Assembly: GCF_001434095.1 (NCBI RefSeq)
Contig: NZ_AZDS01000002.1
Location: 1 to 64,000 of the forward strand
Source: Fructilactobacillus fructivorans
Lineage (GTDB): Bacteria; Bacillota; Bacilli; Lactobacillales; Lactobacillaceae
Length of the DNA stretch: 64,000 nt
Direction: 5' to 3'
The first letter of the stretch is position 1; each line of letters starts with the position of its first letter. The notes below the pieces were generated by a model. The model did no database searches. It had not been told where the DNA came from and saw only the letters and a program-made list of their open reading frames with translations. Below, one piece after another: positions 25,924-35,088 of the stretch. The translations under genes and the position numbers were made by a program.

Positions 25924-27558
25924 TTATTTCTTAGTTTCTTCTTTGGGACGATCAATCACTCTCACCTTATCGCCACCGATGATTAACTGATCACAGATGT
26001 TCAGGAACAATCCATGTTCAACAACTCCGGTATAATTCTTTAGGTTGTGAGCTAATTTAGCTAAATCAGCATCATCTGGGATCGTAATATCGATGAGGTA
26101 ATTTCCTGAATCCGTCTGAAGGATGTCACCGTCGTCTCTAAAGCGGAACTCGGGCTTGTACCCGGCTTCGTTTAAGTAACGGAAGACACCCATCCCACCG
26201 AATGGAATTACTTCAACTGGTAACTTCTGACCCGCTAAGGTCTTGTGATACTTAGTGGAATCAACAATCCAGACGTTCTTGTCCGACATGGTGGCAACTA
26301 ATTTTTCAAAGAGAAGGGCAGCTCCACCACCCTTGATCCCGTTGAGCTTATCGTCAACAGCGTCAGCGCCGTCAACCGTTAAATCAACGCGATCAATCGT
26401 ATTAACATCAAGCATTGGCATGCCGAGACTCTCGGCTAATTTCTCGGTTCCAACGGAAGTTGCGACACACTGAATGTCAAGACCTTCCTTTTTGATTCTT
26501 TCATTAATTGCCTTAACGAAGTAAGCAGCCGTACTACCTGAACCAAGTCCCAGCACGATGTGATTAGGAACCTGTGCGGCCGCATACTCAGCAGCTTGCT
26601 TCTTCTCTTTCTCGATGGCTTCCTTGGTCTTGGAAGTCTTGCTGATGACGTCCAAAACATCCTTTTCGTAAGGAATGGAGTTCTGCGCACCGGCCACCTG
26701 AACTGTCAAAGAAGAAGCATGGTTCGCGTACAACATCGCGTCACGAATGTTAGCACTGTTTAAATCTAGGCGAGATGCCAAGGCACCAATGAAGGTGTCT
26801 CCAGCAGCCGTCGTATCAACCGCTTTTACCTTAAATGCTGGGATAAACGCATGGCTGGCTGGAGTGGCGTAGAACGAACCCTTGTCACCAACGGTAATAA
26901 TTACCATTCGAATTCCTAATTTGAAGAAGTATTCCGCGTTCTTCATCATGGAATCATCATCAATGACTTTAATCCCAGTGAGGGCTTCGGCCTCCGTCTC
27001 ATTTGGGGTAATAATGTCAGTTAACTGTAGGAGTTCTTCTGGCAACTTCTTGGCTGGTGCCGGGTTCAAAATGGTTTGAACCTCATTTTTCTTAGCAATC
27101 TTAAATGCTTCAATAATGGTTGGTACTGGAATCTCTAACTGCGCAATTGCTCGGTCAGCATTCTTAATGGCGTCCTCGTGTTGATCAACGTCTGCTGGGG
27201 TCATGGCCATATTTGCTCCACCATAGACGTAGATCGAGTTCTGTCCGGTACTGTCAACGGTAATGTAAGCTTGTCCGGTTTGACGAGCTTGAGTAGTAAT
27301 TACGGAATCAATGTTCATTCCGTCTTTTTTAAATCCTTCAATCATGAATTTGGCGTCTTCGTCATCACCTAATTTCGTGATGAACGTTGTGTCAGCACCA
27401 GATCTTGCTGCAGCAATTGCTTGATTGGCCCCTTTTCCGCCACCGTGAGATTCTTGGTGGTTTTCGACCGCCAGGGTTTCACCTGGTAACGCATATTTAT
27501 CAACGTTTAAAACTTTATCAACGTTGGTGGATCCGATCACAACAACTTTTTTACTCAT
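25924..27558 (-). CDS. Ribokinase / ribose-5-phosphate isomerase A fusion protein
   Basis: 544 residues in one frame. Residues 1-303 are a PfkB-family ribokinase (EC 2.7.1.15) with GGGKGANQAIAAAR near the start and the anion hole/catalytic TTAAGDTFIGAL near 250. Residues from about 312 to 535 are a complete RpiA (EC 5.3.1.6), with GLGSGSTA, TVDGADAVD, GIKGGGAALLFEK and VVEHGLFLNI. The linker is a short charged helix (KTKEAIEKEKKQ). One protein would turn ribose into ribulose 5-phosphate, feeding the pentose phosphate or phosphoketolase route. There is no sign of an internal start or a frameshift. A cre-like site lies 17 bp before the start codon. Confidence 0.93.
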   Translation of the reverse strand: MSKKVVVIGSTNVDKVLNVDKYALPGETLAVENHQESHGGGKGANQAIAAARSGADTTFITKLGDDEDAKFMIEGFKKDGMNIDSVITTQARQTGQAYITVDSTGQNSIYVYGGANMAMTPADVDQHEDAIKNADRAIAQLEIPVPTIIEAFKIAKKNEVQTILNPAPAKKLPEELLQLTDIITPNETEAEALTGIKVIDDDSMMKNAEYFFKLGIRMVIITVGDKGSFYATPASHAFIPAFKVKAVDTTAAGDTFIGALASRLDLNSANIRDAMLYANHASSLTVQVAGAQNSIPYEKDVLDVISKTSKTKEAIEKEKKQAAEYAAAQVPNHIVLGLGSGSTAAYFVKAINERIKKEGLDIQCVATSVGTEKLAESLGMPMLDVNTIDRVDLTVDGADAVDDKLNGIKGGGAALLFEKLVATMSDKNVWIVDSTKYHKTLAGQKLPVEVIPFGGMGVFRYLNEAGYKPEFRFRDDGDILQTDSGNYLIDITIPDDADLAKLAHNLKNYTGVVEHGLFLNICDQLIIGGDKVRVIDRPKEETKK

Positions 27559-27574
27559 TTTACTGCCTCCCTAT

Positions 27575-27588
27575 TTGCAAACGCTTTC
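27575..27588 (-). promoter_or_regulatory. cre-like site before the ribokinase fusion gene
   Basis: On the minus strand TGAAAGCGTTTGCA matches the CcpA consensus TGWAANCGNTNWCA at 13 of 14 positions. It lies between an AT-rich TATATT-like -10 and the ribosome binding site, where binding would block transcription. Confidence 0.65.
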
Positions 27589-27774
27589 ATAATATATGAT
27601 ATCATTGTGGGAAATAGTTGTATATAGATTTGGCTAAAATGATGCTTTTATCACAGACAGTTAATTAATTCTTCAATGGTAAGTTGATCGACAAAAGCAC
27701 TTCACTCATTTAACCACTTCAACCCTTCATATTTTTAAGGTACCATACACGGTACCCAAAATGTTAATTTACAC

Positions 27775-27806
27775 AAAAAAAGAGACACCCTCAGGCATCC
27801 CTTTAA
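27775..27806 (-). terminator. Terminator after the fructokinase gene
   Basis: AAAGGGATGCC and GGGTGTCTCTTT pair (with G-U pairs) around a 3-nt loop, then TTTTTT follows on the minus strand, about 10 bp after the stop codon. Confidence 0.65.
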
Positions 27807-27816
27807 ACCATTTAAT

Positions 27817-28701
27817 TTATTTCTTCGATTCGTCTAAAGCCTTTTTAGCTAACACGAAGTCCCCGAATGTTGCGGAACCATTGTGAGGTACGACCGGACG
27901 ACTAATGTACTCGTCAAGTGGACCAACATCAAGGTAATTATCGAACAAGAGGTTAAATTGGTCACGAACCTTTTCAACGAATTGTGGAGTACATACTCCT
28001 CCACCAAGCACGATTTGATCAGGACGGAAGTTAACCGTCAAACTGATGACACCTTGAGCCACGTAGTAAGCAATGATGTTCCAAACTGGATCATCTGGTG
28101 GAGTGTCTTGACCCTTAATGTTATTTCGAGCTTCAAAAGTTGGACCCGAAGCAACCCCTTCAAGACAGTCACCGTGATAAGGACAGATCCCATCAAAATC
28201 CATGTCATCTCTGTGTCTCTTAACCCGAATGTGTCCGAATTCAGGGGTTCCACGAACTCCTAAGAATTCATCATTAATAACAGTTCCAGCACCAATTCCG
28301 GTTCCATCAGTGATGTAACTAACCGCTTCAATCTTGTTGTTAGCCTGACGACGCTTGATGTATTCACCATAAGCTGAACCGTTAACATCAGTAGTCCAGT
28401 AAACTGGTACCCCAAACTCGCGTTTCATGGTTCCAACAAAGTTAACGTTGCTCCAACCCTTTTTAGGAGTCTTGATGATCCAACCGTATTTGTCAGAATC
28501 TTTTCGAACATCGATTGGGCCAAATGAAGCAATTCCAAATGCATCAATGTGGTCAAACTTCTTAAAGTATTCCACTACCTTAGCCAAAGTTTCTTCTGGC
28601 GTAGTAGTTGGAATATGAACACTATCAACAATGTTGAAATCGTCGTCACCAACGGCACAAACAAACTTTGTTCCACCTGCTTCAATGCTTCCATATCGCA
28701 T
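27817..28701 (-). CDS. ROK-family fructokinase
   Basis: 294 residues. It phosphorylates fructose to fructose 6-phosphate. The ATP-binding start YGSIEAGGTKFVCAVG and the ROK zinc motif with GHIRVKRH and CPYHGDCLEG (Cys-x2-His-x2-Cys) are clear, as is FGIASFGP. ATG 28701 is preferred because AAGGGG lies 9 nt before it; an ATG at 28707 and far upstream starts fit less well. The promoter carries a cre-like site, so CcpA control by preferred sugars is likely. It is a single gene. A broader hexose range is possible. Confidence 0.88.
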   Translation of the reverse strand: MRYGSIEAGGTKFVCAVGDDDFNIVDSVHIPTTTPEETLAKVVEYFKKFDHIDAFGIASFGPIDVRKDSDKYGWIIKTPKKGWSNVNFVGTMKREFGVPVYWTTDVNGSAYGEYIKRRQANNKIEAVSYITDGTGIGAGTVINDEFLGVRGTPEFGHIRVKRHRDDMDFDGICPYHGDCLEGVASGPTFEARNNIKGQDTPPDDPVWNIIAYYVAQGVISLTVNFRPDQIVLGGGVCTPQFVEKVRDQFNLLFDNYLDVGPLDEYISRPVVPHNGSATFGDFVLAKKALDESKK

Positions 28702-28747
28702 AAACATGATCCCCTTTGTAACATTTTGTGTTTCATTTATTGATACA

Positions 28748-28776
28748 AGTATAAAGCGCTTACATATCGAATGCAA
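28748..28776 (-). promoter_or_regulatory. Fructokinase promoter with a cre-like site in the spacer
   Basis: On the minus strand TTGCAT (28771-28776) and TATACT (28748-28753) are 17 bp apart. Between them lies ATGTAAGCGCTTTAT (28751-28765), a cre-like sequence with one mismatch. CcpA bound here would exclude RNA polymerase. Confidence 0.75.
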
Positions 28777-28817
28777 CACTTTTTATTCATTAGTTAAAAA
28801 ATTAAGTAATCAGTAAA

Positions 28818-28852
28818 CAAAAAGTTGGACTATTTCACATAGTCCAACTTTA
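28818..28852 (-). terminator. Terminator after mnmG
   Basis: AAAGTTGGACTAT pairs with ATAGTCCAACTTT around a 5-nt loop, with TTTTTG on the minus strand. It abuts the mnmG stop codon. Confidence 0.88.
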
Positions 28853-28854
28853 TT

Positions 28855-30783
28855 TTATTTCTTTTTCGCAATTTTACCCTGCTGAATGTACACCGAAAGA
28901 ATCGCAATGTCAGACGGATTAACCCCACTAATACGGGCCGCTTGAGCAATCGTCTCCGGCTGAATCTTCTCCAACTTCTGGCGACCCTCAGTTGCAATCC
29001 CATCAATCACGGAGTAGTCAATGTTGTCCGGAATCTTCTTGGATTCCATCTTCTTCATACGGGCAACCTTGTCCTCTTCCTTCTTGATGTAACCAGCATA
29101 CTTAGTTCGAATCTCAACTTGTTCCACCACTTCTGGATCCAATTTTTCGTCGGGTCCTGAAATGAAATCAAGCAGTTTATCGTATGTTACATACGGACGT
29201 CGCAAGAACTGCGCCGCAATAATACCATCTTTGAGCGGTTTGTCCCCCTGAGCTTCCACAAACTGATTAACTTTTTCACTTGGCTTAATCCGAACGGTAT
29301 TCAAGCGCTTAATTTCGTCTTCAACCGCCTTGCGTTTAGCAACAAACTTAGTGTAACGTTCATCTGAAATCAAGCCCAACTCGTGACCAATTGGGGTCAA
29401 GCGCATATCAGCGTTGTCATTTCTAAGCAGTAATCGGTATTCGGCACGACTCGTTAAAAGTCGGTATGGTTCGTTGGTTCCCTTGGTAACCAGATCATCG
29501 ATTAAGACCCCGATGTAACCCTGATCACGTTGCAGAATCAACGGATCCTTGCCCTGAATCTTCAAAGCGACGTTAATTCCGGCAATCAACCCCTGACCGG
29601 CAGCTTCCTCGTATCCAGAAGTTCCGTTGGTCTGACCGGCACTGAATAATCCGCTGACCTTCTTGGTCTCAAGGGTTGGTTTCAATTGGTAAGGGGAGAT
29701 GATGTCGTATTCAATCGCATAACCGGGACGCATCATTTTGACGTCCTCGAGTCCCTTCACGGAGTGCAACATCTGCTGTTGAACCTCTTCTGGAAGGGAG
29801 GTCGACATCCCATCGACGTACCATTCTTCGTTGTGGCGTCCCTCCGGTTCTAGAAAGACCTGGTGTCGCTTCTTGTCCGCAAACCGGACCACCTTGTCTT
29901 CGATTGATGGACAATAACGGGGACCCACACCTTCAATGACCCCAGTAAACATGGGAGCCCGATCCAAGTTATCCTTGATAATCTGGTGGGTTTCCTCGTT
30001 CGTATACGTCAACCAGCAGGAAATCTGCTTTGAAACCGGCAGGTAGTCTGCATACGGGGTGGTGTAACTAAAGTGGTGAGGGGTTTCATCCCCAGGTTGT
30101 TCCTCAGCTTCATTGTAGTGAATGGTATCACCGTTCACTCGTGGTGGGGTTCCGGTCTTAAACCGCTTCAGTTCGAAACCTAAATCTTCCAAGTTTTCTG
30201 AAAGATGAATGGCTGGAATCGAGTTATTTGGACCAGATGAGTACATCAACTCACCAATGATGATCTTGCCACGAGCGGCCGTTCCAGCACAGATCACAAC
30301 TGCCTTAGAATGGTATTCCGCTCCGGTATTGGTAACGACGCCTTCAATCTGACCGTCTTTCACAATCAAACGATCGACGATTCCCTGACGCAACGTTAAA
30401 TTAGGCTCTTTTTCAAGGGTATTTTTCATTTCATGATGGTAAGCATGCTTATCGGCCTGAGCTCGTAAAGCCCTAACTGCAGGACCCTTTCCGGTGTTTA
30501 ACATTCGCATCTGAATGTAGGTCTTGTCAATATTCTTTCCCATTTCACCGCCAAGGGCGTCGATCTCTCTGACCACCGTTCCCTTTGCGGGTCCACCAAC
30601 TGATGGATTACATGGCATAAATGCCACCATATCAAGGTTAATTGTGACAAGGAGTGTCTTTTGACCCATGCGAGCAGATGCCAGAGCGGCTTCGCAACCA
30701 GCGTGTCCGGCACCCACCACGATGACGTCATAATCGCCACCGTTATAGGTCTTCTTCACTTCTTGTTGTATCATTTTATTCAT
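28855..30783 (-). CDS. mnmG: tRNA uridine-5-carboxymethylaminomethyl modification enzyme MnmG
   Basis: 642 residues. With MnmE it installs (carboxymethyl)aminomethyl groups at U34 of several tRNAs, using FAD. The FAD-binding [17 protein letters not shown], the [13 protein letters not shown] loop, and a GTPPRV segment are intact, and the C-terminal helical tRNA-binding domain is present. ATG 30783 follows GGAGG at 7 nt. It lies 26 bp downstream of mnmE in the same operon. In many Firmicutes rsmG and noc/parAB follow here, but not in this genome. Confidence 0.96.
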   Translation of the reverse strand: MNKMIQQEVKKTYNGGDYDVIVVGAGHAGCEAALASARMGQKTLLVTINLDMVAFMPCNPSVGGPAKGTVVREIDALGGEMGKNIDKTYIQMRMLNTGKGPAVRALRAQADKHAYHHEMKNTLEKEPNLTLRQGIVDRLIVKDGQIEGVVTNTGAEYHSKAVVICAGTAARGKIIIGELMYSSGPNNSIPAIHLSENLEDLGFELKRFKTGTPPRVNGDTIHYNEAEEQPGDETPHHFSYTTPYADYLPVSKQISCWLTYTNEETHQIIKDNLDRAPMFTGVIEGVGPRYCPSIEDKVVRFADKKRHQVFLEPEGRHNEEWYVDGMSTSLPEEVQQQMLHSVKGLEDVKMMRPGYAIEYDIISPYQLKPTLETKKVSGLFSAGQTNGTSGYEEAAGQGLIAGINVALKIQGKDPLILQRDQGYIGVLIDDLVTKGTNEPYRLLTSRAEYRLLLRNDNADMRLTPIGHELGLISDERYTKFVAKRKAVEDEIKRLNTVRIKPSEKVNQFVEAQGDKPLKDGIIAAQFLRRPYVTYDKLLDFISGPDEKLDPEVVEQVEIRTKYAGYIKKEEDKVARMKKMESKKIPDNIDYSVIDGIATEGRQKLEKIQPETIAQAARISGVNPSDIAILSVYIQQGKIAKKK

Positions 30784-30809
30784 TTAGTAACCTCCATTGA
30801 GTTAATCGC

Positions 30810-32207
30810 TTACTTACCCAAACAGAATTGGCTAAATAATTGATCCAACAATTCGCCATCGTAACTGTCTCCGGTGATCTCACCAAGTAAATCCCACGCA
30901 TTTGTCATGTCAATCTGAACTAGATCGACGGGCATCCCGTTATTTAAGCCGTTTTCAACCGACTGAAGGGAATCACTCGCCTGTTGTAAAAGACTAATAT
31001 GGCGGGCATTGGTAACCATGACGTCGTTTTGAGAACTCTTGATGCCACCATTGAAGAACATTTTGGCAATCGTATCTTCAAGTGACTGCGTTCCGTTATC
31101 CTTCGTAGCATGGGTCTTGATGATATTTTCAGCGTGATAACGTTGTTTTAATTCGTTAACATTAATTTTTTCCGGTAAATCGGTCTTGTTCAGTAGAATA
31201 ATCCGTTTACTCTTCTGGGTCAGATCAAGCAGTTCCCGGTCCTCATCAGTCAGTGGCTCACTGGCATTCAATACCAGTAACACCAAATCCGCCTGTTTGA
31301 TGGCGTTTCGGGAACGATCGACCCCGATCTTTTCAACCTTATCCTCGGTATCACGAATGCCGGCAGTGTCAACCAAGTGCAGTGGTACTCCGGAGACATT
31401 GACGTATTCATCCAAAACATCCCTCGTAGTCCCCGGCACATCGGTTACAATCGCCTTGTCCTCGTGAAGCAACCGGTTCAACAGACTCGACTTGCCCACG
31501 TTTGGTCGCCCAACAATGGCGGTATTCAGACCGTCCCGCAGGACTTTCCCCTGCTTCGCCGTCTTCAAAAGTTGGTCGATTTGAGCCTTTAATTCCTTCG
31601 ATTTGTCCATCAGGAGTTTCGACGTCATGGTCTCCACGTCATCATACTCAGGGTAGTCGATGTTGACTTCCACTTGGGCCAAGACGTCCAAGATGTCCTG
31701 CCTGAGATGCTTAATGAGGTGCGAGAGGTTGCCATCTAGTTGATTCAAAGCCGCTTTCATTGATTCATCGGTCTTGGCTTCAATCAGGTCCATCACAGCC
31801 TCTGACTGGGACAGGTCCAAACGGCCGTTTAGAAAGGCACGCTTGGTAAACTCACCCGGTTCCGCCATTCTGGCACCGTTACTTAGGACCAGCTGGAGAA
31901 TCTTGTTAGTGGCCACAATCCCACCGTGACAGTTAATCTCAATAATGTCTTCCTTGGTGTACGTCTTTGGTGCTCGCATAACCGAGACCATCACTTCGTC
32001 AACTTCACTGTTGTGGTCTGACGGATCAACGATGTGACCGTAGTTAATCGTGTTAGAAGCAACTTTTGCGAGGTTCTTACCCCGATAAATCTTCTCAGCC
32101 ACCTTCATTGCATCCGATCCACTAATGCGGACAATCGAAATGCCACCTTCACCAGGTGGGGTTGAAATTGCCGCAATTGTATCGTAATCAGTCGTTGTCA
32201 GTGCCAT
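30810..32207 (-). CDS. mnmE: tRNA modification GTPase MnmE
   Basis: 465 residues: an N-terminal tetrahydrofolate-binding domain ([21 protein letters not shown]), helical domain, and a G domain inserted near 220-380 with [18 protein letters not shown] and LNKTDL, and the C-terminal FCLGK with the conserved cysteine. The ATG at 32207 is chosen because AAGGAG lies 7 nt upstream. It partners MnmG. A terminator between it and jag suggests its own promoter. Confidence 0.96.
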   Translation of the reverse strand: MALTTTDYDTIAAISTPPGEGGISIVRISGSDAMKVAEKIYRGKNLAKVASNTINYGHIVDPSDHNSEVDEVMVSVMRAPKTYTKEDIIEINCHGGIVATNKILQLVLSNGARMAEPGEFTKRAFLNGRLDLSQSEAVMDLIEAKTDESMKAALNQLDGNLSHLIKHLRQDILDVLAQVEVNIDYPEYDDVETMTSKLLMDKSKELKAQIDQLLKTAKQGKVLRDGLNTAIVGRPNVGKSSLLNRLLHEDKAIVTDVPGTTRDVLDEYVNVSGVPLHLVDTAGIRDTEDKVEKIGVDRSRNAIKQADLVLLVLNASEPLTDEDRELLDLTQKSKRIILLNKTDLPEKINVNELKQRYHAENIIKTHATKDNGTQSLEDTIAKMFFNGGIKSSQNDVMVTNARHISLLQQASDSLQSVENGLNNGMPVDLVQIDMTNAWDLLGEITGDSYDGELLDQLFSQFCLGK

Positions 32208-32235
32208 ATCCAAACTCCTTTCTCATTTAATCGCA

Positions 32236-32283
32236 TAAAAAAAGTACTCAAACCACGCCCTGTGCGTGGATAAAGTACTTTCA
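32236..32283 (-). terminator. Terminator between jag and mnmE
   Basis: A two-part stem, AAAGTACT / AGTACTTT outside and CCACGC / GCGTGG inside, is followed on the minus strand by TTTTTTTATG, about 67 bp after the jag stop. Confidence 0.8.
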
Positions 32284-32349
32284 CTACTTTACCTATTCGA
32301 ATTTACAATCTTACATATACTAGGACGAAAATTTTATTTTGTCAATTAT

Positions 32350-33069
32350 TTAGCGAGGAGCCACCACAATCGAACGGTGGGGTTCGCGTCCCGCTGAATA
32401 CGTCATCACTTCTGAACTGTCCTGAAGTGTCACGTGAATTTGTTTACGCTCAAAAGAAGGCATCGGGTCCAAGTAAACTGGTTTGCCCGTTGCCACAACT
32501 TCTCTAGCCGTCCGTTCGGCGAGACTAGTGAGGATCTGAAGCCGACGTTGGCGGTAATTAGCCGTGTCGAGTTCAACTTCCAGGTAGCTAATTCCCATGT
32601 TATTTAGGTAAATATTGCTCAATTCCTGCAGGGCGTTAATCGTCCGACCGTGTTTGCCGATTAACAAGCCTTCTTTGGGCGTATCAAAATTAATGGTCAC
32701 GTGGCGATTGTTCGGCATCTCGTAGCTTAGTTCAGCCTCAATCCCCATTTGATCAGTAATGGCCTGTAAATACTGAATTAGCCCACTTACCGCCTCGACG
32801 TTTTTGGCGTGACGATCTTCGGTTTGGACCGGACTAGCAACGGCCGTACTAGCCTCCTTTTTGACTTTTAACTGACCTTCAGCCCGTTTCCGGGCTGGAT
32901 CAGATGTTTTAACGTTCATTTCAACTTCTGCGGGATGCTTGAAAAATCCCAGAAATCCCTTACTAGCGGTTTTAATAACTTTAATTTCAACATTATTACG
33001 ATTAGTATCAAGTGATTTTAAGCCATTTTGGATGGCTGCTTCGATGGTGGCTCCGGTGTATTTCGTCAT
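32350..33069 (-). CDS. jag: RNA-binding protein Jag/KhpB
   Basis: 239 residues: Jag_N domain (about 1-52, with KGFLGFFKHPAEV), a linker, a KH-II domain (about 100-165, with GLLIGKHGRTINALQ in place of the more usual GKRG) and an R3H domain (about 170-235, with RTAREVV and PHRSIVV). KhpB works with KhpA as an RNA chaperone affecting cell elongation in streptococci and lactobacilli. It lies downstream of yidC as in most Firmicutes, but a terminator separates them. Confidence 0.93.
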   Translation of the reverse strand: MTKYTGATIEAAIQNGLKSLDTNRNNVEIKVIKTASKGFLGFFKHPAEVEMNVKTSDPARKRAEGQLKVKKEASTAVASPVQTEDRHAKNVEAVSGLIQYLQAITDQMGIEAELSYEMPNNRHVTINFDTPKEGLLIGKHGRTINALQELSNIYLNNMGISYLEVELDTANYRQRRLQILTSLAERTAREVVATGKPVYLDPMPSFERKQIHVTLQDSSEVMTYSAGREPHRSIVVAPR

Positions 33070-33175
33070 TGTTGCTTCTCCTATATTTGTAAATGTCCAA
33101 CGGTATTAATATTATCACAAATCAAATCGTTGAAGGAATAGGAATTCACAGATGTAATATTACAAATTACGAGAA

Positions 33176-33211
33176 AACAAAAAAAGCAGACCATCGTCTG
33201 CTTTTTTATTC
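33176..33211 (-). terminator. Terminator after yidC
   Basis: AAAAAAGCAGAC and GTCTGCTTTTTT pair around a 4-nt loop, giving a T run on the minus strand 6 bp after the yidC stop. Confidence 0.88.
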
Positions 33212-33216
33212 GTTAA

Positions 33217-34053
33217 TTATTTGTGATGTTTACTCTGCTTAGCTTTCCGAATGGCCTTTTTAACGGCCCGATCGTGTTGGCGTTTTTCACGTTCTTTTTC
33301 TTCACGTTCACGATTGATCTTCCAAGGATTCTGGATTAACAACGTCTGAACTACTTGGAACGCATTCGTAACCACCCAGTACAAGGACAAGGCTGATGGT
33401 ACGTTCAAAGCGGTGAAGAAGATAATGATTGGCATCCCAATCGTCATCATCGTCGTCATTCCGTTTGATTCCGGCTGACCTTTCATTGACAACCAGGAAC
33501 TAAGGAAGGTGAACAAAGCGGCTAGCACAGGCAAGATGTAATACGGATCCGGACTACCAAGCTGCAGCCACAAGAAGTGACCGGTTCTTAGAATGTGAGT
33601 CCGCCAGATTGCTTGATACAAGGCAAAGATCACTGGTAGTTGAACAACCATCGGCAAACATCCAGCCCATGGATTAATGCCAGCTTCCTTATACAGCTTC
33701 TGTTGCTCCGTCTGTAATTTTTCCATTGTCTCGGAATCTTTACTGGAGTACTTCTTCTGCAGGGCCTTCAGTTGCGGCTGAATTTCCTGCGTCTTCTTCA
33801 TACTCTTAGTCTGATACATCATTAATGGTAGAAGGATAATTCTCACAATAATGGTGAAGATGATAATTCCGATTCCGTAGTTATCACCAAAGAATTTTGA
33901 TAACCAAATAATTACTCTCGAGAAATTAAGGACGACTAGGCCATCCCAAATCCCCTTACTATGGTTAGTAATTGGAGCGTTACTACATGCCGTGAGCACC
34001 AGACCAAGGCTGGCAATCATCGCCGTAGTAGCGATTCTTTTCAATTTTTTCAA
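33217..34053 (-). CDS. yidC: Membrane protein insertase YidC (lipoprotein form)
   Basis: 278 residues. A lipobox signal (LVLTACSN, Cys about 23) marks it as a Gram-positive YidC/SpoIIIJ. Five membrane spans follow, with the IIFTIIVRIILLPLMMYQ segment containing the conserved hydrophilic-groove arginine, and a basic C-terminal tail (KKAIRKAKQSKHHK) for ribosome contact. It inserts membrane proteins with or without SecYEG. The start is TTG with GAGGAA upstream. It lies 2 bp after rnpA. Confidence 0.95.
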   Translation of the reverse strand: MKKLKRIATTAMIASLGLVLTACSNAPITNHSKGIWDGLVVLNFSRVIIWLSKFFGDNYGIGIIIFTIIVRIILLPLMMYQTKSMKKTQEIQPQLKALQKKYSSKDSETMEKLQTEQQKLYKEAGINPWAGCLPMVVQLPVIFALYQAIWRTHILRTGHFLWLQLGSPDPYYILPVLAALFTFLSSWLSMKGQPESNGMTTMMTIGMPIIIFFTALNVPSALSLYWVVTNAFQVVQTLLIQNPWKINREREEKEREKRQHDRAVKKAIRKAKQSKHHK

Positions 34054-34055
34054 TT

Positions 34056-34412
34056 TTATTCCTCGCTATCATCAGAATCTAATAGATGAGCTAACTTTAA
34101 AACATGAATCAGACTCGCCTTGACGTCTTTTTGTGACATCCCATCAGCTCTGGGACGTGCAATGACTAAAAAATCCACGTCCGTTCTTAGATCCGGCTTC
34201 AGTTCTGTAATCGACTGGCGAATTCTCCGTTTGACCCAGTTTCGATGAACGGCATTTCCGATCTTTTTACCCACGGAAATTCCAATCCGGAAGTGTTTCT
34301 GTCCCGGTTTTTCCAGCTGGTACACGACAAATTGTCGGTTAGCAACCGAATCATGTTTTTCGAAAACCTTTTGAAAGTCAGCTTCTTTTTTGACACGGTA
34401 CGATTTTCTCAT
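34056..34412 (-). CDS. rnpA: Ribonuclease P protein component
   Basis: 118 residues, normal length. It is the basic protein cofactor of RNase P for 5' maturation of tRNAs. It starts MRKSYRVKKEADFQKVF, and the RNR-type motif is visible as RNWVKRRIRQ. ATG 34412 has GGAG at 7 nt. It is co-transcribed with rpmH through a weak internal hairpin, and precedes yidC by 2 bp. Confidence 0.95.
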   Translation of the reverse strand: MRKSYRVKKEADFQKVFEKHDSVANRQFVVYQLEKPGQKHFRIGISVGKKIGNAVHRNWVKRRIRQSITELKPDLRTDVDFLVIARPRADGMSQKDVKASLIHVLKLAHLLDSDDSEE

Positions 34413-34447
34413 GAATAATCTCCAAGTATTTTCAAAAAAATAATGAA

Positions 34448-34471
34448 AAAGACCACTGAATGGTCAGTGGC
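34448..34471 (-). terminator. Hairpin between rpmH and rnpA
   Basis: CCACTGA and TCAGTGG pair around a 4-nt loop, followed by TCTTTTTC on the minus strand. It probably reduces read-through into rnpA so that ribosomal protein L34 is made in excess. Confidence 0.75.
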
Positions 34472-34606
34472 CTATGCCGATAATACTTTTCTACCTTTTT
34501 GACGTCGACGTGCTAAAACTCTACGACCCTTGCCAGTGCTCATACGTTTTCTAAATCCATGAACGCGGTTTCTACGACGTTTCTTTGGTTGGTAAGTTCT
34601 TTTCAT
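34472..34606 (-). CDS. rpmH: 50S ribosomal protein L34
   Basis: 44 residues, extremely basic, beginning [18 protein letters not shown] and ending [11 protein letters not shown], the standard L34. ATG 34606 follows AAGGAGGG. It was found by direct translation of the minus strand. It is the first gene leftwards from oriC. Confidence 0.97.
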   Translation of the reverse strand: MKRTYQPKKRRRNRVHGFRKRMSTGKGRRVLARRRQKGRKVLSA

Positions 34607-34670
34607 TACTAACCCTCCTTACTAATTAATCGCCTATATTAAGTTGTCTATTCAATAGCTTTTCTAACTT

Positions 34671-34698
34671 ATAGTATCACAAATCTAATAATCTTCAA
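34671..34698 (-). promoter_or_regulatory. rpmH promoter
   Basis: On the minus strand TTGAAG (34693-34698) and TACTAT (34671-34676) are 16 bp apart, about 65 bp before rpmH. Confidence 0.6.
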
Positions 34699-34762
34699 AT
34701 AGGGATTTTAAATTAATACACAACACTCCGTTCGCTTTAAAAAAGTTTCATAAAATTTGCCT

Positions 34763-35032
34763 GTGGATTATTGTGGATAACTCCTGTGGGAATTAACATG
34801 AATTGAACACGTCTTTGAACAAAAGCACAGCATGTTAACAACGTTAAACACAATCTGTGGATAAAGTTCATTATCAAGCTTCAATCCCTACTGTAACAAC
34901 AATTAGTTATGCACAGCAAACTGTTGATTTCAGCAAATTATAAATTAATTTCTAGACTTATGAACAGGTATGTGGATAACTAATGAACACCCTGTGAAAC
35001 ATTTATACACACCCTGTTTTTTCTGTGGAAAA
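34763..35032. other. oriC, upstream DnaA-box cluster
   Basis: At least seven DnaA-box-like 9-mers lie between rpmH and dnaA: TGTGGATTA (34763), TGTGGATAA (34773, 34856, 34971), TTATGCACA (34907), TTATACACA (35003) and TGTGGAAAA (35024). Gene orientation flips here. The cluster also covers the dnaA promoter, so it probably mediates dnaA autoregulation. Confidence 0.9.
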
Positions 35033-35088
35033 CTTTTTTTCTACATGCTAGAATACAATCATAATTTAAACACAAGGAGTCACTCTCA

